Positions 1 through 12,000 of a DNA stretch of 64,000 nucleotides are shown one piece after another. The stretch lies in NCBI RefSeq assembly GCF_026242055.1, contig NZ_JAPJDL010000023.1, positions 62,001 through 126,000 of the forward strand, read 5' to 3'. Numbering within the stretch: the first letter of the stretch is position 1; the number at the start of each line of letters is the position of its first letter. This DNA is from Lentzea sp. NEAU-D7. Lineage in GTDB: Bacteria; Actinomycetota; Actinomycetes; Mycobacteriales; Pseudonocardiaceae. The notes under the pieces are model-generated. The model saw nothing but the letters and a program-made list of their open reading frames with translations. It did no database searches and had not been told where the DNA came from. Both the position numbers and the translations under genes were made by a program.

Positions 1-1
1 G

Positions 2-3000
2 GTCACCGGCCTGGCCGCTCCCGGCAGGTTCGCGTTCCTGTTCACCGGCCAGGGTTCCCAGCGGCTGGGCATGGGTACCGGGCTGTACGAGGCGTTCCCC
101 GTCTTCGCCGAGGCCTACGACGAGGTCTGCGAGTACCTGCCCGGTATCAGGGACATCGCCGACGCGGACGTGCTCGGCCAGACCGCCAACGCCCAGCCCG
201 CGATCTTCGCGCTGGAGGTGGCGCTGTTCCGCCTGGTCCGGTCCTGGGGTGTGACGCCCGACTTCCTCGCCGGTCACTCGATCGGCGAGATCGCGGCGGC
301 GCACGTCGCCGGGGTGATGTCGTTGCAGGACGCGGCGAAGCTGGTGTCCGCGCGAGGCCGTCTGATGCAGGCGTTGCCCGAAGGCGGCGCGATGGTCGCG
401 GTCCAGGCGACCGAGGACGAGATCGCGGAACACCTGTCGCCGGAGATCTCGCTGGCGGCGGTGAACGGCCCGAGCTCCGTGGTGCTGTCGGGCGTGGCGT
501 CGTCGGTTCTCGAGGTCGCCGAGAAGTTCCAGGAGCTCGGCCGCCGCACCAAGCGGCTGGCCGTCTCGCACGCGTTCCACTCGGTGCTGATGGAGCCGAT
601 GCTGGACGAGTTCCGCGCGGTGGCGGAGTCGATCGAGTACGGCGAACCGGTGGTTCCGATGGTGTCCACCGTGACGGGTGCCCTGGTCGGCCCCGGTGTG
701 GTGACGTCACCGGAGTACTGGGTCGAGCACGTGCGCAAGCCGGTGCGGTTCGCCGACGGCCTGACGACGCTGGCCGGCCTGGACGTGACCCGGTTCCTGG
801 AGATCGGTCCCGATGCCGCCCTGTCCGGGCTCGGGCAGGACTCGGTCGAGGCGGTGTTCGTCCCGTCCCTGCGCAAGGACCGCGATGAGGCGACCTCGCT
901 GGTGACCGCGCTGGGCACGTTGTACTGCCACGGCGTCGAGGTCGGCTGGCAGGAGTTCTTCGCCGGCAGCGGCGCGGCGGTCGTCGGCCTGCCGACCTAT
1001 CCCTTCCGGCAGCAGCGGTTCTGGCTGCACTCCACGCCCGCGGCGGGCGACGCCCCGAGCCTGGGTCTCGGCGCGCTCGACCACCCGCTGCTCGGCGCCA
1101 CCGTCACGCTCCCGGACGGCGGGGGACTCGTGCTGACGGGCCGGCTCTCGCTGGACGCACAGCCGTGGCTCGCCGGGCACCGGGTGATGGGCGCGGTCCT
1201 GCTGCCCGGCACCGCGTTCGCCGAACTGGCCGTCCAGGCGGGCGACGAGGTCGGCTGCGACACGGTCGAAGAGCTCGTCCTCCAGGCACCGCTGGTGCTC
1301 GGCGGCACCGCCCTGCAGCTGCGACTGTCCATTTCGGACTCCGAGGCGGACGGCCGCCGGTCCATGACCGTCCACTCGCGCCCCGAGGGCGCCGACGCCG
1401 ACGACGAATGGACGTTGCACGCCATCGGAACGCTTGCCCGCGACGGCGGCGAATCCGGAGCACCGGAGACCGTGTGGCCGCCGGAGAACGCCGCGCCGGT
1501 CGACCTAGACGGCTTCTACCCGGCCCTCACCGAGGCCGGACTGGACTACGGCGGGGTGTTCCGCGGCCTGCGTGCCGCGTGGCGCCGGGGCGAGGAGACG
1601 TTCGCCGAGGTTGAGCTGCCCGCGGACACCGACGTCAGCCGGTTCGGTCTGCACCCGGCCCTGCTGGACGCCGCGCTGCACGCCGTCGGGCTCTCCGGCG
1701 GCCAGGCGCGGCTGCCGTTCTCGCTGGCCGGCCTGACGCTGCACGCCGCCGGCGCGACCGCGCTGCGCGTCCGGCTCGCTCCGGCGGGATCCGGCGCGCT
1801 GTCGCTGCGGGTGGCCGACGTCACCGGCGCTCCCGTGCTCTCGGTCTCCCGGCTCGTGCTGAGGGAGATCAGCGAGGAGCAGCTGCGTCCGGTCGGCTCC
1901 GCGGAGCGCGACGCCCTGTTCACCGTGGACTGGGTGCCGGTCACGCCCGGCACCCAGGCGAACGTCCTGCCACTCGGCCAAGAGGCCGCCGCGGACGCGT
2001 TCGTCCACATCGTTCCCGAGGGTGCGGCCGACGTGCTGACCGTCGAGGTCCTGGAGCTGCTGCAGTCGTGGCTGGCCGAGGGCCGCGAGGCCAAGCTGGT
2101 CGTGCGCACGACCCCCGGTGTTCCCGCGCACGCCGCGGTGAGCGGGCTCGTGCGCAGCGCCCAGGCCGAGCACCCCGACCGGTTCGTGCTGGTGCACGGC
2201 GACGGTGACGTCGCCGCGGCGGTCGGCACGGGTGAACCGGAGGTCCTGCTCGCCGGCGGCGAGCTCAAGGCCCCCAGGCTGGTCCGCGCCAAGGCGACCG
2301 GCCGCGACGACTGGTCGCTCGACGGGACGGTCCTGGTCACCGGTGGCACCGGCGGCCTGGGGGCGCTGGTCGCCCGCCGCCTCGTCGAGAACCACGGCGT
2401 CCGGCACCTGCTGCTCGTCAGCCGTTCCGGTGGCGACAGCCCCGGCGCACCCGCTCTGGTGCAGGAGCTGACCGAGCTCGGTGCGGAGGTGACCGTCGCC
2501 GCGTGCGACGTCGCCGACCGCGACCAACTGGAGACGGCGCTCGCGCTCGTTCCCGCCGACCAGCCGCTGCGCGGTGTCGTGCACGCGGCCGGTGTGCTCG
2601 ACGACGGCGTGCTCGACGCGATGACCCGTGAGCGCGTCGAAGCTGTGCTGCGTCCGAAGGCCGACGCCGCCTGGCACCTGCACGAACTGACCACCGGCCT
2701 CGACCTGTTCGTCACGTTCTCCTCGATCGCGGGCACGCTCGGCGCGCCGGGCCAGGCCAACTACGCCGCGGCGAACGGCTTCCTCGACGGGCTGGCCGCC
2801 CACCGCCGTGCGCTCGGACTGCCGGCGACGTCGATCGCCTACGGCCTGTGGGACGAGGGCATGGGCCACGGCCAGGCCGCCGGCCCCGCCGGTTTCGCGG
2901 CGCTGCCGGCCGAGGACGGCCTCGCGCTGTTCGACCTGCTCGCGCTGGGCGACGACGCGAACCCGGTCGCGATGCGGCTCGACGTCGCCGCGGTCAGGGA

Positions 3001-6000
3001 CGCCGCCAAGGCCACCGGCGTGGTCCCGCACGTGCTGCGGAGCCTCGTCAAGGTGCGCCCGCGCCGCACCGCGCGCACGGAGGAAGGTGCCGGGCTGCGC
3101 CAGCGGCTGGCCGCGCTTCCCCCGGCCGAGCGGCTGCGGCAGCTGCTCGAGCTGATCCGCACCGAGGTCGCGCTCGTGCTGGGCCACACCACGCCGGACG
3201 CGGTCGAGACCGACCGCGCGTTCGGCGACCTGGGCTTCGACTCGCTCACCGCGGTCGAGCTCCGCAACCGCCTCGACGCGGCCACGGGTCTGAGGCTGCC
3301 CGCGACGCTGATCTTCGACTACCCGACGCCCCTGGCACTGGCCGAGTTCGTCCAGGCCGAGTTCGTCGACGAGCTGGCCGACCCGGCCACGCCGGCGTTC
3401 GCTCCCGTGGCACTCGGCGACGACCCGATCGCCATCGTGGGCATGGCCTGCCGCTACCCCGGTGGCGTCGGGTCGCCGGAGGACCTGTGGGACCTCGTCA
3501 CCCACGGCCGCGACGGCGTCACCCGCTTCCCCGAGGACCGCGGGTGGGACGTCGACGGCATCTACCACCCCGACCCCGACGCGCAGGGCAAGACCTACAC
3601 GCGCGAGGGCGGGTTCCTGCACGACGCCGGCGACTTCGACCCGGAGTTCTTCGGCATCTCGCCGCGCGAGGCGCTCGCGATGGACCCGCAGCAGCGGTTG
3701 CTGCTGGAGGTCTCGTGGGAGGCGCTGGAGCACGCACGGGTGGATCCGACCGGTCTCAAGGGCTCGCAGACCGGCGTGTTCGCCGGGTTGATGTACCACG
3801 ACTACGGCGCTCGCCTCGGCGTGCTGCCCGACGGTGTCGAGGGCTTCATCGGCACGGGCACGTCCGGCAGCGTGCTGTCCGGGCGCGTGGCCTACACCCT
3901 GGGCCTGGAGGGCCCCGCCGTCACGGTCGACACGGCGTGCTCGTCGTCGCTGGTCGCCATGCACTGGGCGATGCAGGCGCTGCGCACCGGTGAGTGCTCG
4001 ATGGCGCTGGCGGGCGGTGTCACCGTCATGGCCACGCCGGACACCTTCATCGGCTTCTCCCGTCAGCGCGGCCTCGCCGCCGACGGCCGGTGCAAGTCCT
4101 TCTCGGCCGGCGCCGACGGCACCGGCTGGTCCGAAGGCGTCGGTGTGCTGGTGCTGGAGCGGTTGTCCGACGCCCAGCGCAACGGTCACCGCGTCCTGGC
4201 CGTGGTCCGGGGTTCGGCGGTGAACCAGGACGGTGCGTCGAACGGCCTGACCGCGCCGAACGGCCCGTCGCAGCAACGGGTGATCCGCCAGGCACTGGCG
4301 AGCGCGGGCATCGCCTCGTCCACAGTGGACGTCGTCGAGGCGCACGGCACCGGTACCCCGCTGGGCGACCCGATCGAGGCCCAGGCGCTGCTCGCCACCT
4401 ACGGCCAAGAACGCGACGAGGAGCCGCTCTACCTAGGCTCGATCAAGTCGAACATCGGCCACACCCAGGCCTCGGCCGGTGTCGCCGGTGTCATCAAGAT
4501 GGTCCAGGCGCTGCGGCACGGCGTGCTGCCGGCGACGCTGCACCTGGACGAGCCGACGCCGCACGTGGACTGGGCGTCCGGCGACGTCAGCCTGCTCACC
4601 GAGCAGCGCGCCTGGCCCGAGGTGGACCGGCCGCGCCGTGCCGCCGTGTCGTCCTTCGGCATCAGCGGCACCAACGCGCACGTGATCCTGGAACAGGCTC
4701 CGGACGTGTCCGTGCCGCCGCGCGAGGACGCGGAACTTCCCGCCGTGCCCTGGGTGCTCTCCGGGCGCAGCGAGGAGGCGCTGCGCGAGCAGGCCGTCCG
4801 GCTGCTGGGGGTCGACGGTCAGCACGCCGACCTCGGCCTCTCGCTGGCCACCACGCGCACCTCGCACGACCACCGCGCCGTCGTGGTCGGCTCGACCGCG
4901 CAGGAGCTGCGTGCCGGTCTGACGGCGCTGTCGGCCGGGGAGACCGCGGCGTCGGTCACGACCGGCAGGGTCCTCTCCGGACGGACGGCGGTGCTGTTCA
5001 CCGGCCAGGGCTCGCAGAGGCTGGGCATGGGCTCCGGGCTCTACGAGGCGTTCCCCGTCTTCGCCGAGGCCTACGACGAGGTCTGCGAGTACCTGCCGGG
5101 TGTCCGGGAGATCACCGACGCGGACGTGCTGGCCGAGACCGGCAACGCCCAGCCCGCGATCTTCGCGCTGGAGGTCGCGCTGTTCCGCCTGGTCCGGTCG
5201 TGGGGTGTCATCCCGGACTTCCTGGCCGGTCACTCGATCGGCGAGATCGCGGCGGCGCACGTCGCCGGGGTCCTGTCACTGGAGGACGCGGCGAAGCTGG
5301 TGTCCGCGCGGGGCCGCCTGATGCAGGCGTTGCCGAGCGGCGGAGCGATGGTCGCCGTCCAGGCGACCGAGGACGAGGTCCGGGAACACCTGTCGCCCAA
5401 GGTCTCCCTGGCGGCGGTGAACGGCCCGAACGCCGTGGTGCTCTCCGGTTCGGCGTCGCAGACCCTCAAGGTCGCCAAGAAGTTCGAGAAGCTCGGCCGC
5501 CGCACCAAGCGGCTGCCGGTCTCGCACGCGTTCCACTCGGTGCTGATGGAGCCGATGCTGGACGAGTTCCGCGCGGTGGCGGAGTCGCTGACCTACGCGG
5601 CGCCGTCGATCCCGGTCGTCTCCACGGTCACCGGGCAGCTCGTCACCGACCGGCTGACCGACCCGGACCACTGGGTCGAGCACGTCCGGGCGACCGTCCG
5701 CTTCGCCGACGCCCTGTCCTGCCTCCACGACAAGGGCGTCACGCGGTTCCTCGAAGTCGGTCCGGACGGCGTGCTGTCGGCGATGGGCGCTGACGGCTCC
5801 GACGGCCTCTTCACCTCGTTCCTGCGCAAGGACCGCGACGAGGTCACGTCCGCGTTGACCGGGCTGGCCGCCGCCTACACCAGGGGTGAGCAGGTCGACT
5901 GGTCCGCGGTGTTCGCGGGCAGCGGCGCGCGGGTCGTGGACCTCCCGACCTCGGCGTTCCAGCACCAGCGGTTCTGGCTCGCCTCCTCCGGCGGGGGCGC

Positions 6001-9000
6001 GGACGTCTCCGCCGTCGGTCTCGTGCCCACCGAGCACCCGCTGCTCGGTGCGGCCGTGCCCTTCGCCGACGGTGACGGCTGGGTCCTCACGGGCCGGCTG
6101 TCCCTGGCCACGCACCCGTGGCTCGCGGACCACGCCGCGCTGGGCGCCGTGCTCATGCCGGGAACCGGGCTCCTGGAACTGGTCGTGCGCGCCGGTGACG
6201 AAGCCGGCTGCGGCACGGTCGAGGAGCTGACGGTCCAGGCGCCGCTGCTGTTGCCGGCGTCCGGATCGCTCGACGTCCAGGTGCTCGTCGGCGCTGCCGA
6301 CAGCGCAGGCCGACGACCGGTGTCGGTGCACTCCCGCAGTGCACACGGGTCGTGGACCGAGCACGCGGCGGGCACGTTGTCGCCCGTCACGTCCGCCCCG
6401 GCGTTCGACCTGGCGGCCTGGCCGCCCGCAGGCGAGGCAGTGGAGCTCGACGGGTTCTACGAGGACCTCGCGTCCGCCGGACTGGTCTACGGACCTGTGT
6501 TCCAGGGCCTGGAGGCCGCCTGGCGCGCCGGCGACGACGTCTGGGCCGAGGTCGCGCTGCCCGAGGCGGAGCACGACCAGGCCGGCAGGTTCGGCCTGCA
6601 CCCCGCGCTGCTCGACGCGTCGTTGCACACGATCGGGCTCATGGCGGGGGAGGAGACCCGCCTGCCGTTCTCGTTCGGCTCGGTGACCCTGCACGCGACC
6701 GGCGCGACCACGCTGCGCGTCCGGGTCACCTCGACCGGCACCGACAAGGTCTCGGTCCTCGTCGCCGACAGCACCGGTGCTCCCGTCGCGACGATCGGCT
6801 CACTGGTCGTCCGCGCGGCGTCCGCCGAGCAGCTGCGCACGACCGACGAGCCGCTGTACGAGCTGTCCTGGGTTCCCGTGCCCGCACAGGGGGCGCCGGT
6901 CGAGCACCTGCCGCTGCAGGAGGCCGGCCAGGACGTTCCCGCGGCGCTGGTCCTGGACGTCGCCGCGGGCGACCCGCGGGACGTCCTGCACAGCACCCTG
7001 GCGGCGATCCAGGGCTTCCTCGCCGAGGAGCGGTTCGCCGACGCGCGGCTGGTCGTCGTGACCGACGAGTCGCTGTCCGGTGCGGCCGTGCGCGGCCTCG
7101 TCCGCAGCGCGGAGTCGGAGAACCCCGGCCGGTTCGTCCTCGTCCAGGGTGACGACGTGACCACGGCGCTCGCCACGGGTGAGCCCCAGGTCCGCGTCCA
7201 CGACGGCGAGGCGCTGGCGCCCCGGCTCGTCCGGGCGAGCACCGCCGACCCGGCGGTGTGGGGCGAGGGCACCGTCCTCGTCACCGGTGGCACGGGTGGG
7301 ATCGGCGCCGCGGTGGCCCGGCACCTCTCGCGGGTGCACGGCGTCACGAAGCTGGTCCTGACCAGCCGCCGCGGCCTGGAGGCACCCGGCGCGGCCGAGT
7401 TGGCCGCCGAGCTGGGCGCCAGGGTCGAGGCCTGCGACGTCGCGGACACCGACGCCCTGGCCGCGTTGCTGGACTCGATCCCCGACCTGACCGGAATAGT
7501 GCACGCCGCCGGTGTGCTCGACGACGGCGTGGTCACGGCACTGACGCCCGAGCGGGTCGACACCGTGCTGCGCCCGAAGGCCGAAGCGGCCGTGGCGCTG
7601 CACGAGCTGACCCGCGACCGGCCGCTGAGCCAGTTCGTCCTGCTGTCCTCGGTCTCCGGCATCCTCGGTGGCCCCGGCCAGGCGAACTACGCCGCGGCGA
7701 ACGCGCTCCTCGACGCCCTGGCCGAGCAGCGGGTCGCCGAGGGGCTGCCCGCCCGGTCCCTGGCCTACGGCCTGTGGGCGGACGGCATGGGCGGCGGGTC
7801 CGACGCGGACCGGCTGAGCCGTGACGGCTTCGGCGCACTGTCCGAAGAGGAGGGTCTGGCGCTCTTCGACGCCGCGCTCGCCGCGCGGACGGCGGTGCCG
7901 GTGCCGGTGAAGCTGGACCTCGCCACGTTGCAGGCCCACGCCCGCACCTCGCCGATCCCGGCCGTGCTGCGCGGCCTGGTCCGGGTGCCGCGCCTGCGCA
8001 GCGCCGTGAACGCCCAGGCGGTGTCGGCACTGCTGGCCACCCTGTCCAGGCTCTCCGACGCCGACCAGCGGACGCACGTGACGGACCTGGTCCGGGCGCG
8101 CGTCGCCGAGGTGCTGGGCCACAGCGGAACGGCCGCGGTGGAGGTGGGCCGCGCGTTCACCGAGCTGGGCTTCGACTCCCTCACGGCGGTCGAGCTGCGC
8201 AACCGGCTCGGCGAGGCCACCGGCCTGCGGCTGCCGGCGACGCTGATCTTCGACTACCCGACGCCCCTGGCGCTGGCCGAGTACGTCCGCACCGAGCTCC
8301 TCGGCGCGACGGCCACCGCGGTGGTCCCGGCGGCGCGCTCCGGCGCGTCCGACGAGCCCGTCGCGATCATCGCGATGAGCTGCCGCTACCCCGGTGGCGT
8401 CCGCTCGCCGGAGGACCTCTGGAGGCTGGTCGCGGAGGGCACCGACGCGATCACGCCGTTCCCGGCCGACCGCGGCTGGGACCTCGAGGACCTGTACGAC
8501 CCGGACCCCGACCGCACCGGGAAGAGCTACACCCGCGAGGGCGGGTTCCTGCTCGACGCGGCGGACTTCGACGCGGAGTTCTTCGGCATCTCGCCCCGCG
8601 AGGCGATGACCGTCGACCCGCAGCAGCGCCTGCTGCTGGAGACCGCCCAGGAGGCCTTCGAGCGCGCCGGGATCGACCCGGCGGCGCTCAAGGGCAGCCC
8701 CACCGGTGTGTTCGCCGGCGTGATGTACAACGACTACGCCTCCCGCCTGACGAGCACTCCCGACGGGTTCGAGGGCCTGCTTGGCACCGGCAGCGCGAAC
8801 AGCGTCCTGTCCGGCCGGGTCTCCTACACCTTCGGGCTGGAGGGTCCCGCGGTGTCGGTGGACACCGCGTGCTCGTCGTCGCTGGTCGCGCTGCACCTCG
8901 CGGCGCAGGCGCTGCGGTCGGGTGACTGCGACCTGGCGCTGGCGGGCGGCGCGACGGTGATGGCCACGCCGAACCCGTTCATCGAGTTCTCCCGGCAGCG

Positions 9001-12000
9001 CGGCCTGGCCGCCGACGGCCGGTGCAAGCCGTTCGCCGCGGCGGCGGACGGCACCGGCTGGTCGGAGGGCGCCGGGTTCCTGCTCCTGGAGCGGTTGTCC
9101 GACGCCCAGCGCAACGGTCACCGCGTCCTGGCCGTGGTCCGGGGTTCGGCGGTGAACCAGGACGGTGCGTCGAACGGCCTGACCGCGCCGAACGGACCGT
9201 CCCAGGTGAGGGTGATCCGCCAGGCACTCGCGTCCGCCGGGCTGTCCACTGTGGACGTCGACGCGCTCGAGGCGCACGGCACCGGCACCGCGCTGGGCGA
9301 CCCGATCGAGGCGCAGGCGGTGCTGGCCACCTACGGTCAGGACCGGGACGTGCCGCTGGTGCTCGGCTCGGTCAAGTCGAACATCGGCCACACCCAGGCG
9401 GCGGCCGGTGTCGCCGGCATCATCAAGATGGTCGAGGCCATGCGGCACGGGATCATCCCGGCGAGCCTGCACATCGACTCGCCGTCCCCGCACGTGGACT
9501 GGACCGAGGGCGCGGTCGAGCTGGCGACCGAGGCCCGGCCGTGGGCGCGGCACGACCGCCCCCGCCGTGCGGCCGTGTCGGCGTTCGGCATCAGCGGCAC
9601 CAACGCGCACGTCATCCTCGAACAGGGACCGGACATGCCGGTGGCGCCGCGCGAGGTCAAGCCGCCGGTGCTGCTCCCGTACGTCCTTTCCGGACGGACG
9701 GAGAACGCCCTGCGGGCGCAGGCGGAGCGCCTGCTCAACGCCGAGCTCGCGGAACCGGTGGACGTCGCGTACTCCTTGGTCACCACTCGCACCGTGCACG
9801 AACGGCGTGCCGTCGTGACGGGTGGCCCCGCCGACCTGCGCGCCGGGCTCGCCGCCCTGGCGGACGGGCAGCCCGCGGCGAACGTGACGGCCGACCGCGC
9901 CCTGAGCGGAAAGCTCGCCGTCCTGTTCACGGGGCAGGGTTCCCAGCGGCTGGGGATGGGTCGTGAGCTGTACGCGGCCTTCCCTGTTTTCGCTGAGGCC
10001 TATGACGAGATCTTGGCCCTGTTGCCCGGTATCCGGGAGATCGACGACGCCGAGGTCCTGAACCAGACGGGCAACGCGCAGCCGGCTTTGTTCGCGCTGG
10101 AAGTCGCGTTGTACCGGCTGGTCGAGTCGTGGGGTGTGCAACCGGACTTCCTGGCCGGTCACTCCATCGGCGAGCTGAGCGCGGCGCACGTTGCCGGCGT
10201 GTTGTCCTTGCAGGACGCGGCGAAGCTGGTCGAAGCGCGCGGACGGCTGATGCAGGCGTTGCCCGCGGGTGGCGCGATGGTGGCCGTCGAGGCCACCGAG
10301 GACGAGGTGCGCGAGCACCTCACGGCCGAGGTCGGCCTGGCCGCCGTCAACGGTCCGTCCGCCGTCGTGCTGTCCGGTGTGGAGGGTCCGACTCTGGCCG
10401 TGGCCGAAGAGTTCCGGGCCCGCGGCCGCCGGACGAAGCGGCTTCAGGTCTCGCACGCCTTCCACTCGGTGCTGATGGACCCGATGCTCGCCGCCTTCGA
10501 GGAGGTCGCGCGCTCACTGGACTACCGCGAGCCCGCGATCCCGGTCGTGTCGAACGTGACCGGCCGGCCGGCGAGTGAGCTGACCGACCCGCTGTACTGG
10601 GTGCGGCACGTGCGCGACACCGTGCGCTTCGCCGACGGCGTCCGCGAGCTGGAAGCCGCCGGCGTCACCAGGTTCGTCGAGCTGGGTCCGGACGGCGTGC
10701 TGTCCGCGATGGGCCACGACTGCGCGAGCGACGCGGCGGTGTTCGTCCCGTTGCTGCGCAAGGACCGCGGTGAGCGGCAGTCCGCGGAAGCCGCCTTCGG
10801 CCGGTTGGTGGCGGCGGGCGTGACCGTGGACTGGGAGGCGTTCTTCGCCGGCACCGGTGCCCGGCGCACCGAGCTTCCGACCTACGCCTTCCAGCGCGAG
10901 CGCTACTGGCTGGAGAGCGGTCCGGTGAGCGGCGACGCCGCCGGGCTCGGACTGACGACGACCGAGCACCCGTTGCTCGGCGCGACCGTGACGACGGCGG
11001 ACGGGGACGGGCTGATCTGCTTCGGCAGGCTCTCCCGCACCGCCCAGCCGTGGCTCGCGGACCACACCGTGCTCGGTGCGGTCCTGGTCCCCGGCGCGGC
11101 GCTGATCGAGATGGCCGTCCGGGCGGGCGACGAGCTCGGCTGCCCGAGGGTGGCCGAGCTGACCCTGGCGGCGCCGATGGTGCTGCCCGACCAGGGCGGG
11201 CTGGCCGTCCAGGTCGTCGTCGGCGCCGCGGCCGAGGACGGCGGGCGCGAGGTCGCGGTGTACTCGAGGCGGGCGGACGCCTCCGTCGAGGAACCGTGGA
11301 CGCAGCACGCGGCGGGTGTGCTCACGCCGGACGAGAGCCGTCCCCCGGCCGCGGTCGCCTGGCCGCCCGCGGACGCGGAAGTCCTCGAGGTCGAAGGCCT
11401 CTACGCCGACCTCGAGGCCACAGGCCTGAGCTACGGCCCGGTCTTCCAGGGCCTCACCTCCGCCTGGCTGCGGGACGCGGAGATCTTCGCCGAAGTCGTG
11501 CTGCCGGACGTGGCGCACGGTGACGTGCCGCGCTTCGGCATCCACCCGGCGTTGCTCGACGCGGCCCTGCACCCCATCGGGCTGCTCGGCTTCGACGGAG
11601 AGGCGACCGCGCGTCTGCCGTTCCTGTGGCGCGACGTCTCGTTGCACGCCACGAACGCGACGGCGGTGCGCGTGACGGTCACGCCCACCGGCCCCGACTC
11701 GGTCCGGCTGGAACTCACCGACACCGCGGGCGCACCAGTGCTCACCGTCGGATCCCTGCTGCTGCGCGAAGTCTCGAAGGAGCAGCTGAGCGCACAACCG
11801 TCCACTTCGGACTGGCTGTTCCGGGCGGAGTGGATCCCGGTCGCGGGTGGCGGTGCTCCGGTCGCGTGGGCCTACCACGACGAGGCCGGGCAGACCACGG
11901 CACCGGTGACGGTGCTCAGGGTGCACCCGTCCGCGGAAGCGGTTCCGCGCGCCGTGCACGACGTGCTGGCGAGCACGCTCGCCACCGTCCAGGCGTGGCT

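Noticed and set aside
1505-4408. Very long open frame on the minus strand opposite PKS-1, and similar ones at 6800-10465, 10514-13708, 16059-20336, 20952-23834 and 28765-33732
   Set aside because: They are antisense shadows of G/C-rich coding sequence: Arg/Gly/Ala/Val-rich, no domains, no ribosome binding sites, and exactly opposite strongly supported PKS domains.
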